Source: Bidens hawaiensis (Eukaryota > Streptophyta > Magnoliopsida > Asterales > Asteraceae). From it: a stretch of 64,000 nt of DNA. This document shows, piece by piece, positions 50,538 through 61,328 of the stretch. The stretch is taken from NCBI GenBank assembly GCA_021521415.1, contig JAIQDT010003800.1, positions 1 through 64,000 on the forward strand. Reading direction: 5' to 3'. Under the pieces are notes generated by a model. That model was not told where the DNA came from, made no database searches, and saw only the letters and a program-made list of their open reading frames with translations. Made by a program: the position numbers and the translations under genes. Every line of letters starts with the position of its first letter. Position 1 is the first letter of the stretch.

Positions 50538-50939
50538 AGGGCCAGCTATAGGGTATGGCAGGGTAGTCGACGGTCATAGGCCTAACACCCCGCTAGGCCC
50601 GAATTTTATTTATTTTTTTTGTAAAAAAATTATATGTACTTTTATGAAAAAAAAAAAATATGTATAATCAATGTTTTAACACAATTACATAGCCATTAGC
50701 TTGGTCTAATGACAATTGGGTATGAAACATAACCAAAAGGTTGTGGTTTCCAGTCCCATTTGAAACATTTTTAAGCTTATTTTTATACAAAAGTTTTTTA
50801 CACAACTCAAACCATAATTAAGTAAGCCCACTTAGAATTAAATTGTTTAAACCCAACAAAATGTTCATTTTACTTAAGGACTAAAAAAAATTTCGCCTTT
50901 GGCCCAAAAGAATTTCCGCATTCTCGGAGCCGGCCATGA
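50538..50939. mobile_element. hAT-like MITE (GGGCCGGC type)
   Basis: Ends AGGGCCAGCTATAGG and CGGAGCCGGCCATGA are diverged inverted repeats of a common plant hAT terminus. The flanks CTAAAATC / CTAAAATT match at 7 of 8 bases. The interior has a tRNA-like B-box phrase (GTGGTTTCCAGTCCC) and no gene. Confidence 0.7.
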
Positions 50940-51295
50940 CTAAAATTAAATAATTGTTGAGCACGTGTCGCTTTTTGAATGGTGTAAATGTGGGTCTATA
51001 TGTACTTGTCATTGTTTTCACTTTTCAAAGCTAAAAACAAAACAAAACATCGACTAAGCCTTAGCTTTCTTAACGGACGGAGCTTAGGTGTTGCGATATG
51101 ATTAGTTTAAAAGGAGAATTTAATGGGGAAGTAGGCTGAAAAAAAGGTATGTATATTTTGAAAAACTAATTAATTAGTCTCTATGTCAAAATTGGTAATC
51201 TCCACAAAGAAAAACATTAGTTTCTATTCATTCCTAATGTGGCACATGCACAGAAAACATCCACTTCAATCTTTGATTTTGATCCTATTTCATAG

Positions 51296-51670
51296 ATGAA
51301 TAATTCAAGGCTTATAACGATTATGTTGATTGTTGTTTTGATCTCGGTAATTAACGATACTTGTGCATCCCCAAATGGTGCTTTTAATCTCAAATCTGAT
51401 CCAAGCATTGTCGCCGTTGTTAAGTTTGGAGGAAGAGGAGGAGGAGGAGGCCGCGGTGGTGGTTCTCGTGGAGGAGGAGCCGTAGGAGGAGGTAACCGTG
51501 GAGGTGGAGGAGGAGGCGCTCGCCCTAGAGGTGGTGGGGGTGGAGGAACTCAATACATCCCAGTGGTGCATGACCACGACAAGCGTGGTCGTAGCGGGTG
51601 CAGCCTCCACACGAATTCTCTTCTTTGTACCATTTTGTGGTTAATCCTTTTCTTTGCTTCGTTTAATTAG
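51296..51670 (+). CDS. small secreted glycine-rich protein, paralog
   Basis: A single-exon frame of 124 residues. Signal peptide at 1-24 (LITIMLIVVLISVI, cleavage near DTCAS). Then GAFNLKSDPSIVAVVKFGG, a long Gly/Arg stretch (about residues 44-85), QYIPVVHDHDKRGR, two Cys, and a hydrophobic end (ILWLILFFASFN). The plan matches the gene at 40498-40764, which runs the opposite way 10.5 kb off, so they are likely diverged duplicates. The coding strand is supported by the signal peptide; the reverse frame is a Ser/Thr-rich shadow. Function unknown; a cell-surface or wall role is inference. Confidence 0.65.
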   Translation: MNNSRLITIMLIVVLISVINDTCASPNGAFNLKSDPSIVAVVKFGGRGGGGGRGGGSRGGGAVGGGNRGGGGGGARPRGGGGGGTQYIPVVHDHDKRGRSGCSLHTNSLLCTILWLILFFASFN

Positions 51671-53328
51671 GATATACCCCCATGCATGCATATTGATTTT
51701 ATAGAAAAATAAAGTTTGTATTCTTCTCTAAGGATCCTTAACTAGGAAAATATATATTTAGGACAGTTATACTTATTGATTTATATATACACACTCTTTT
51801 TCTCACTGATTAAACTTCGTAATTACTTAATATTGTCTTATACGGTTTTTACATTTCTCTACTTATAAAATGTGTGTCTATGTACATGAAGATTTTTATT
51901 CTTAGTTTTATATTATAGAAAGATTTATTTAACATGTGAGGTAGAGAGTTTTGATCGGTTCAGATGGGAGTGTGGCAAAATTGTGGGTTGAGGGGATTCG
52001 GGAAAAGTAACACTCCAATTGCAAAGGAAGTTAGTGACGGGTAAATGTTAAAATGTGCAAGATGAATATATACTAACTTTTATAAACTAAATATCACTTA
52101 ATTCTATTAAAAACAGACAAATGTAAAAGTAAAAAAGAATATAAAAGATAAGTTCCCATTTTCGACCATACGGACACATCACACATCCAGTCATCCACCA
52201 CAAATGCTCACGTTGGCCACTTACGCGGTGTTCCCGAGTCTCATTAAAGAGAACATCAGGAAAGGAAATGATGAGAAAGAAGTGGAGTGTTGTGTTTTCG
52301 AGTTTCATTAAAGGAAGTAAAGGAAAAGAAACGATGAAATAAGTGTTTCTTGAACTTCATTAAAGGAAAGAAAAGAAAGGATAAATAAGGAAATTAAATG
52401 AAGAGTAAAATAGGTAGGTTTGTTTTTTTTTCAAATTGGAAAAAAAATGGATGGAAAGAAAAGAAAAAGAAATTAAAAAAGAAATGAAAATGAAAAGAAA
52501 GAAAGGAAATGATTCCTTACCTTTCTCTCCTTAACTCAACTAGGGATTGGATCCTAACAACCATATTCATGTTAGGTCTTTCACCTTTTCGCCTTTACTA
52601 GGTACATTGATACCTTTTGACAAGAAACCTTGATACACACATCATATATATACACTTTTATGATTTTTGTAAGAATATGTATATACAACAAAATTATTGA
52701 AAGACTTGGAATGTTGGTATACTTATCATGCTATGAGTTTGAGAAAGAGTTAAATACTATAGTAGCAATTAATTAATATATGGCTTCTCAATGGTGATGC
52801 TAAATAAGTGGTGTTCACGTGCTAACGATCTCAGATACAACGATGAAAGTCTTGTTAGACAATTATACAGTTATGACCTCAAATACATCACGGGTTTTTG
52901 ATAAAAAAAATTATTGTTTTTTCTTATACTATACTTTAAAATTACAAAGTTTTGAGGCAAAAGTACAAATGCATAATATAAATACGTTTATATTATAATC
53001 TTAAGATCAAATTCACTTTTATCTTTTCGAACTGCGACATAAAATACTTAATAAAATTGAGTTATGTTGTAAAACATATTTAAAAAAAAGTATATAAGTC
53101 AACATGTCAAGTCGCTAGGGGCCAGCCCACAGGATTTAAACGACGATTAATATTGTAACAATGAACATAACAAAATATAGTATTAAAATTTAGCTTGGGG
53201 TCCAATTGAATAAATGGATTATGGATAAAAAAAAGTTTTTGACCTAATATATTTAAGATGATTAATTAAGATCCATACATATTTTCTTAAAAAAGAAAAA
53301 GTTAAAAAAAATTATATATATATATATA
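51671..53328. other. non-coding DNA
   Basis: AT-rich. At 52240-52510 there are repeated (T)TTCATTAAAGGAA phrases in both orientations, perhaps an eroded MITE. No gene found. Confidence 0.45.
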
Positions 53329-53553
53329 TAGGGTAGGGTTAATGTAAAAAACAATATTTTTGTGAGAAAAATAAGAATAGATCTAGGCCATTGGATCTAT
53401 GATCTAGTGGTTGAGATTGGTAATTTCTAAATAATTGTATTGTTTCATATTTACATTGTATAGTGTCATATTTAGGTGGTTTGTTTTATTTTAAAGCTCT
53501 TCTCACACTTCTCACAAAACACTTGTTTTTTATTTGAACTATTTTTCTATATA
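53329..53553. mobile_element. GAGAAGTG-type MITE, copy 3 (diverged)
   Basis: Bounded by (TA)n, with AGGGTTAATGTAAAAAACAA at the left and CTTCTCACACTTCTCACAAAACAC at the right, related to the pair at 42537 and 43141. Confidence 0.5.
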
Positions 53554-54009
53554 TATATATTGGCCCCGAAAATTATTGGCTATGGCTGGTTGTCCGGTCC
53601 GCACTACCCATGGGCCTGCCCTGCAAGCCGAAAACATGCTCATTTGACCTAATTAACACGACATGTTTTGTTAATTGTGTATTCGGATTTGACTCGTTGA
53701 GATTAAATCCAAACTCTCAAATTTAATATTAAGTTTATAACGTACTTGTCGTAAACGTACACATCTTCTTTTACCTATCATGTAATTATAAACACTTGAT
53801 TTCAAAAATAAAATTGTCTTTTACAAGTCATGTACTAGAAATAAAAATAATCCAAATAATTATAGTTTTTTTTTCTATAAATAATTCACCCATTCGACCT
53901 CTTCTACATAAAGAAAGTTCCATTAAAACGGGTAAATGTCTAAATTTCGATTTAATATACACGTATAAGAATCTTATAAATTACTTGATTTCTAGCTAAT
54001 TGAAGAGGT
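53554..54009. other. non-coding DNA
   Basis: AT-rich flank of the Tat element; no gene recognised. Confidence 0.45.
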
Positions 54010-54140
54010 ATGTACCCGCCTCAACACCGAGCAAGGCGGGTCAACCCACAAGATAAAGACATTATGAAGGCACAAAGCCAAAACCTATGCGCATGGCGCA
54101 TACAAAACATGCTCAGGCATCATATGCCCAGGCACACATA

Positions 54141-54305
54141 TGCTCGCGCATCACATATGCGCGCGGCGCATCAGCGCGCGGCGCATATCACATGCTCGTG
54201 CATATCACATCTGCCCAGACACACATGCTCGCGCATCACATATGCGCGCAGCGCATCAGCGCGCGGCGCATATCACATGCTCGTGCATATCACATCTGCG
54301 CATGA
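54141..54305. repeat. GCGC-rich 85 bp tandem duplication in the LTR
   Basis: Units start with TGCTCGCGCATCACATATGC at 54141 and 54226 and end CATATCACATCTGC. They are almost identical. Confidence 0.9.
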
Positions 54306-54531
54306 AATATCTGCGCGTGAGAATAAAGAGAAGACCTCGCGCATCCTCAGGATGGGCGCATATCACACGTGCGCATAATCAACCTCGTCCTTATCCAAAT
54401 CAGGATTAGGGCAACCCTGATTGTGCACGTCAGACAACCTTCCAGAAGGCATCTTTTTAAGGAGTAAGAATATGCTGATGTTGACAGCTGCCAAATTAAA
54501 GGTCGACAACTCAGCATGACACATGTGTTAC

Positions 54532-54583
54532 CACGTGATTACAACCAACGAGAAAGCGCCAGGTGTCCCAGAGGACACGTGGC
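54532..54583 (+). promoter_or_regulatory. G-box / ABRE-like pair upstream of the LTR TATA box
   Basis: CACGTG at 54532-54537 and ACACGTGGC at 54575-54583, both matches to plant bZIP/bHLH G-box or ABA-response cores, 60-110 bases before the TATA box. Confidence 0.5.
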
Positions 54584-54640
54584 GCAGTGCGATTGGAGGA
54601 AGCCAACGAGGTTGAGCCCAACCGGTGGTAACCCTAGCAC

Positions 54641-54648
54641 TATAAATA
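54641..54648 (+). promoter_or_regulatory. TATA box of the Tat LTR
   Basis: TATAAATA, which would place transcription start near 54675, within the LTR. Confidence 0.7.
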
Positions 54649-55033
54649 CAGCATCAACTCCACTTTGATGACACATTCATACTCAATCATTGACAGTTAC
54701 AGGCAGTGATATCACATTCAATCATATTGAATTACATTCACTCACAGTCAGTTACATACAATCACACAGTCTCACAATCAGAGAGATTCAGCTATTCAGC
54801 AATACTCTTGAGATTCTCTTACACACATTATCATCTTCTCCACAATATACTGATTCTCACGCCGGAGGGTTACCCCAAAGAGGACCCCTCTGTCCCTTTC
54901 TGAGGGGTAAGTAACGGCGCTGTTCATTTTGTAGGTGGAAGAACACTGATCCAGAAGAACCATCGGTGAAATAGTATAATCACACCCGAGGAAAGTAGAT
55001 CTCATCAGATCTATAAAAAAAAAATCAATCACC

Positions 55034-58000
55034 ATGGTTTCTGGAGTTCGTAACGTTGATCAAGCTCTGGAGGATATTGAACGTGAGGGTGTTAACGACG
55101 GACAGCAGGTTCTGAGGGTTCCGCGTGATTCTACGCGTACCACCAGCAACCGTCCCTTCGTCACAACCCCTCACGGCCAGACTGAAACTCCTCCAGACGA
55201 TCTCACGTTACAAAATATGGCCGGCGCGAAACTGAAAGGACCAATGGGTCCAGAAGAGGAAACAAATGATCCAAATGAATGGCTCATTAACGAGCGGCGG
55301 CGTCTGATGGAAAAATACAATGAAATGGTCAAGCAGAAAAAGCTAGCCGACCAAACACAAAGGCAAGCTTTTGATAAGCAGACTACAAAAAGGCCGCGCG
55401 CGCCGGAAGAAGGACATTCTGTTCACACTGCACACACTGAGTTCAGTTATGAAGAAGTGCATAGCATGAGGAAGACACGGGATACTCATGCAGGAGGCTC
55501 ACAGCTCCGCGCGCCTGTGAACATGGCGCCTGGAGCCAGAGCAGATCTGGATCTGCACATGCCGTACAGCCCACCGGTCAGAGGGCAAGTGGACGTAACC
55601 ACGCCCTACAGACCAGCCATCCTGGTAAAACACTCAAAGTTTACTGCGCGCATCGCGCAGGCTCCCATCCAGCACAAGACAAAGATGCTAAGTGGTCTGG
55701 GCAAATATGATGGCACAACAGATCCAGATGACTTTTTGCAAGGTTTCTATAACACGGGAAACCTAGAGAGCTGGACGATGCCAACATGGTGTCATATGTT
55801 TGCTCGCTGCCTCACGGGCGCAGCGCGGGTATGGTTCGAGAGCTTGCCGACAGGGCAAATTGATGGGTTCGAGGAACTATTAGAAAAGTTCCAAGCCCAC
55901 TTCGTACAGCAGCGCAGGCACACGCGCGATCCTGATGACATCATGCACTGCATACGTAGGAATGATGAAACGATTGAAGATTACATCACTCGTTTCAATC
56001 AAGAATCCCTGGCAATCGGGGGTATAACTGAGCAGCTCCTGCGCGTGGCCTTTATACAAGGCGCGCGCAGCGATCAACTCCGCCGGGCTCTCGTAAGCAA
56101 AGATGGTATGCCCACCACGTGGGCCAAGTTAATGGAGGCATCGCGAGTTTTCGCGAGAAATGAGAAACAGATTGCCCAAGATAGGGCAAGAGAAAGAGCG
56201 CATCAGGCAGAATCACCGCGCAGCAAAGAGAAGAGGGCCAAACAGAACTCTGTATGGTCCAGGTTGCAGCCAACAAGTTTTTCTTCCGCGGAAAAACAAG
56301 CGCAACCAACCTCACCCCAGCCCCAAAAAGAAGTTCGTAATCGCGGGGAGGGTGACAAGAGGGAGGGCGGCAGAGATCCTAGCAGACCTCTGCCAAGAAT
56401 ATGGACACCCCTCACTAAAACACCTTCACAGGTGTTAAGTACTGAGAATGTCCAATTCAAGCCCCCCAAGCAACTACACTATAAGGGACCGCAAAACAGT
56501 GGCAAATATTGTGAATTTCACTGGTCCCCGGGCCACAACACCGACGCATGCCATCATTTAAAGGATGCGATCGAGAAGGATGTAAAGTCAGGCAGGCTGG
56601 CTCACTCGGTAAAAAACCAAAGAATAGAAGATGAGCAACCGGAAGGAGCCTCTGCCAGCAAGAAATACAAAAGAATCTGTGTGGCTGAGGGGGGACGACA
56701 AGGGCAGACGTCAAAAAAGAGAAGCGCGCAAATCCACGGAGATTGGCGCGAGCAGCAAGTCATCTTCCCAAGAATCAGGGGAGGCCTTTCAATAAGCAGT
56801 CCTCTCGTCATCACCACACACATTGCTCATTACGAAGTGTCAAAGGTCCTGGTGGACACTGGAAGCGAATCTGACATTATGTATGAGCAATGTTTCAGAA
56901 AGTTAGACCCGGCAGACCAAGCGCGGCTCGAAATTGTGAACGCACCAATCTGTGGTGTTTCAAATGAAATCATCCACCCCCTAGGCCAGATTCAGTTTGA
57001 ACTAACTATGGGGGATGATGAGCACAAGCGAGCAGAAGTTGTCAACTTCTTGGTCTTGCCTACCACGTCATGCCACAATATGATCCTGGGCAGGGGAACG
57101 ATTGCCCAATTTAATGCTGTACCGTCGCCAGCGCACGGCGCATTGGGGTTCCCTACACCAACAGGCGTAACATTTGTTTACCGCGATCATTTGTGCGCAG
57201 TGACAAGTACGCCGCGGGAGGGGAGAATGAAACTTCAAATGGCGGACAATGCGCCAGAGAAGTGGATTTTAAACCCAAAATTCCCCGAGCAAACGGTCAC
57301 AATTGGCGCTACCATTTCAGACGAAACGAGATTGAGAATGAAAAGGTTGCTCACAAAATACACGTCGGTCTTCGGGTGGCAACACTCCGATATGACTGGG
57401 GTCCCGCGAGACTTGGCGCAACATTCTCTTAACACGTTCAAGTCGGTGGAGCCAATTGCTCAGAAAAAGAGAATCATGGGGGATGAAAAGGCGAAGGCCA
57501 TGAATGAGCAAGTTGAGGACCTGTTGCGCGCAAACATCATCCGCCCGATCCGATACCAGACGTGGGTAGCCAATCCTGTGATGGTAAAGAAAAGCAACGG
57601 GTCATGGAGGATGTGTATTGACTTCAAGGACCTCAACAAAGCATGTCCGAAAGACTGTTACCCCCTCCCAAACATCGACGCAAAGGTGGACTCCGTGGCG
57701 CCATTCAAGCTCAAGTGTTTCCTGGATGCCTACAAAGGCTATCACCAGATTCAAATGGCACCACAAGACGAAGACAAGACGGCCTTCAGGACCGACAAGG
57801 GTGTTTTTTGTTACACAAAAATGCCCTTTGGTTTAAAGAATGCGGGCGCCACCTATCAGAGACTTATGGATTCGGTTTTCAGTGAACAAATCGGAAGAAA
57901 TCTAGAAGTCTACGTTGATGATTTGGTGATCAAGAGCAGGGAGGAGAGACAAATGCTCAAAGACATCGAGGAAACTCTTCAGCGCCTAACGGAAGTTAAC

Positions 58001-60490
58001 ATGAAGCTCAACCCGAGCAAATGTACTTTCGGCGCAGAAGAGGGGAAATTTCTTGGTGTAATGGTCACTAAGGATGGTTTCAAGGTGAACCCTGAAAAGG
58101 TGGAAGCCATCCTTGACATGCCTTCACCATCTACCATGAAAGAGGTTTAGAAGCTGAATGGTAGACTGGTGTCAATCAACAGGTTCCTAGCGAACCACGC
58201 CAGCAAATCTACTCCATTCGTTAACACTTTGAGGAACTGCTTGAAGAAGAGCCAATTCAAGTGGACGCCTGAGGCTGAGCAAGCTTTCACTGAGATAAAA
58301 GAATGTCTCATAAAGTTGCCCGCGCTCACAGCTCCACTTCCTGGCGAAACCCTTACATTGTACCTGTCAGCTGGAGACCGCGCGATCGGCGCAGTATTAT
58401 TGGTGGATCGCAAAGGGATCCAAACGCCAATATACTATGTGAGTCGGGTGCTCACAGACCCTGAGACGCGCTATTCCATCATGGAAAAGTTAGTTTTGTC
58501 ACTAACACACGCGTCGCGCAAGCTCCATAGATACTTCAATGGTCATCCTATTGAAGTTCTGACTGGTTACAACATCCAGCAAGTCTTGCGACGCCCCGCG
58601 CTCTCCGGAAGGCTGACAAAGTGGGCGCTGGAATTAGGTGAACACACGATCACCTATAAGCCTCGTCCAGCAATAAAGGGTCAAGTTTTAGCGGATTTCA
58701 TCACAGAAATCCCAGATGGAAAGATTGTAGAAGCTCAGCGCGAGGTAGACCCTCCGCGAGCAAACGATGAGGAAGATGTTTGGAGGCTATTCACTGATGG
58801 AGCCTCCAACAGCGAAGGGTCCGGCGCGGGCCTCAAACTGGTGGACCCTGAAAATCATGAATATACTTATGCTATTAGGTTGGACTTCAAAAGTACCAAC
58901 AATGAGGCTGAGTATGAAGCCCTGCTGGCTGGTCTGCGCATTGCGCGCAAGTTTGGAGTTAAAAGGCTAGAGGCACATGTTGATTCTTACTTGGTAGCTG
59001 CGCAGGTCAATGGCCTTTATGATGCCAAGGAGAACACCATGCCTCTATATCTAGAGCAGGCAAAAAAGATCGTTGAGCAGTTTGACTTCTTCAAAATCAT
59101 ACACATCTCGCGCAGCGAAAACAAGTCCGCTGACGCGTTGAGTAAGATGGCATCAACTAGTTTTGATCACTTTGCCAAAGATGTCAGGGTGGAAGTGATG
59201 AGCAACCCGTCAGTGCAAACGCAATCGGTCCTTGTAATTCATACATCCCCTTCATCCTGGATTACTCCAATAATGGAATTCCTGAAGGAGGGGACGTTAC
59301 CGGACGATCGCGCACAGGCGAGAAAGATAAGACACAAGGCGCAGAACTATGAACTACTTGATGGTACATTATATCGACGCTCTTATCTTGGACCGCTCAT
59401 GAAATGCCTGGATGCTGAAGAAGCAAGCTATGTGATTAGGGAGATTCACGAAGGAATCTGCGGCATACACGCTGGCTCGCGCATGGTGGTTGCCAAGGCA
59501 ATGAGCTCGGGCTACTATTGGCCGGGCATGTACTTGGATGCGCTAAAAGAAATACAAAAATGCAAGGCATGTCAGAGCTACGCGCCAAACACCATGCGGC
59601 CAAAGAACAACTTGATTCCGGTGACCTCTGCCTGGCCTTTCCACAAATGGGCCATTGATATTGTGGGGCCCCTGCCGCAAGCGCAAGGGCGAGTGAAATT
59701 TTTGGTAGTGGCGATAGACTATTTCACAAAATGGGTTGAGGCCAAGCCACTAGCAAAAATCACAGCTGAGGCGATGAAACAATTTATCTGGAGCCACATC
59801 ATTTGCCGTTTTGGCCTTCCTATGGAAATTGTGAGCGACAATGGCAAACAATTCACTGACAGGAAGATATCAAGCTGGCTCAAAGAATTGCACATCAACC
59901 AAATCTTCACTTCGGTCTACCACCCTCAGGGGAATGGCCAAGTGGAGCGCGCGAATCAAAGTTTGCTAAATGGGCTGAAGAAAAGGTTGGAGGGAGAATC
60001 CCATTCTTGGGTCGAAGAGTTACCTAATGTCCTGTGGGCGCACAGGACATTAAGCAAAACTAGCAATGGCGAATCCCCGTTCAGCCTAACCTATGGGACA
60101 GAGGCTATGATCCCAGCAGAAATTGGATGCCCATCCCATAGGGTACTCATGATGAGCAAAACTGATAACGAGCGCGAAAGAAGATTGGACCTTAACTTGC
60201 TTGAAGGGCGCAGAGAAGCGGCTATCATCAATGAAGCCAGATACAAGAAAAAGCTGGAAAAATATTATAATCAGCGCGTTAAAGAGTGCCACTTCAAGAA
60301 AAATGATTTTGTCCTTCGAAACAATGAAGCTAGTCGCGCAATACCCCCAGGAAAAATGTCCCCCAATTGGGAGGGACCTTATCAAATTTCAGAAGATTTG
60401 GGGAAAGGCGCGTACACTTTAAAAGATTTGAATGGAAAAAAGATACCGCGCGCGTGGAACGCGGCACAACTTAGAAAATGCTTCATGTAA
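55034..60490 (+). pseudogene. Tat gag-pol polyprotein with one in-frame stop
   Basis: ATG at 55034 in a good context (ACCATGG) opens 1038 codons, a TAG at 58148-58150, then 779 more to 60490. Gag core at residues about 215-350 (SGLGKYDGTTDP, GAARVWFESLP); a CX2H..GH..C-type knuckle at about 492-507 (YCEFHWSPGHNTDAC); protease VLVDTGSESD at about 605; reverse transcriptase with YVDD at 960-963. After the stop comes the RT-linked RNase H, whose first Asp is missing (LYLSAGDRAIGAVL); then a second, archaeal-type RNase H (RLFTDGASNSEGSGAG, NNEAEYEALLAG, HVDSYLV) at about 58780-59170; then integrase with a zinc region (CKACQSY) and the catalytic D-D-E (AIDIVGP, VSDNGKQF, GNGQVERAN). CAG to TAG by C deamination would explain the stop. 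Confidence 0.93.
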
Positions 60491-60540
60491 AAAGTTCAAA
60501 TATGTAATCAAGGCTTTTAAGCCATCATGAATGATGATTC

Positions 60541-60583
60541 GCGCTATCTTTCAATATTTGTCGCGCTATCTTTCAATATTTGT
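60541..60583. repeat. 22 bp tandem duplication after pol
   Basis: CGCGCTATCTTTCAATATTT occurs twice head-to-tail. Confidence 0.85.
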
Positions 60584-60692
60584 TCTATTACCTTTGCATA
60601 CATGTTTCACACTTCCTTTATTAATTTGGAGCAATATGACAACACTATATTGACTTCAAAACGAAATAAAGCGAAGTAAAACATACATGCGC

Positions 60693-60842
60693 GAGCCTTA
60701 GCTCAAACGCGTTAACGAGTCTTAACTCTAAAACGTCAGGGCCTTAGCCCAAACCTACGAGCCTTAGCTCAAACACGTTAATGAGTCTTAACTCTAAAAA
60801 CGTCAGGGCCTTAGCCCAAAACAAAGAGCCTTAGCTCAAAAC
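60693..60842. repeat. 66-67 bp tandem repeat after pol
   Basis: Units start GAGCCTTAGCTCAAAC at 60693, 60759 and 60826 (the third partial) and carry CGTCAGGGCCTTAGCCC. Tandem repeats in this position are a known feature of Tat elements. Confidence 0.9.
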
Positions 60843-61328
60843 ACTCACAAACATCCATCTTACATCTCGCGCAGCCTGATCATAAAAATCCTTAAACACA
60901 ACTAAGGCAAAGTACATGCCATATCATAGTTGTTAAGGTCTCAGGTCGAGGTCGCGCGCGGAATCATAGTGGATATCTGAGTAACACATGCTGACATGTA
61001 ATGGCTAAAACTCATACTTCCATATTAAGACCGCGCGACCTCGACGCGCAAAAAAGGAATTGAGAAAAGATATCGCGCATGTCAGCATAAACAAGATACT
61101 GCGAAACCACTTACAAAATAGGACTATGGTTAAGTGAATAATTTCCTTACAACCTTGTTCTTATTTTAACGTGCAAGCATATCTTATATCTATACAAGCA
61201 AACATGAAGAGATGAATGGAAATGCGCAAGATGTGAAAAAGGGAAAACAAATTTCATTCCATTGCGTTGAAATTTACAAGTATGATGAGTTACAAATTAC
61301 AAATAAAAATAAAAACATGAAGGGCTTC
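60843..61328. other. spacer between pol and the antisense gene
   Basis: No coding frame. CAGGTCGAGGTCGCGCG near 60941 and CGCGCGACCTCGACGCG near 61032 are inverted repeats and could form a stem. Confidence 0.55.

Larger units (their letters stand above)
54010..54925 (+). repeat. 5' LTR of the Tat element (right border approximate)
   Basis: Starts TGTACCCGCCTCAACACC. The end is set near CTGTTCA at 54925 because TG..CA is expected; no primer site could be recognised and the 3' LTR is not available for comparison. Confidence 0.55.

Noticed and set aside
50690..50770. tRNA-like phrase with GTGGTTTCCAGTCCC
   Set aside because: Lies within a hAT-like MITE and lacks a cloverleaf.
54010..54409. Overlapping His/Ala/Arg-rich frames
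   Set aside because: They arise from the GCGC-rich 85 bp duplication within the Tat LTR upstream of its promoter.
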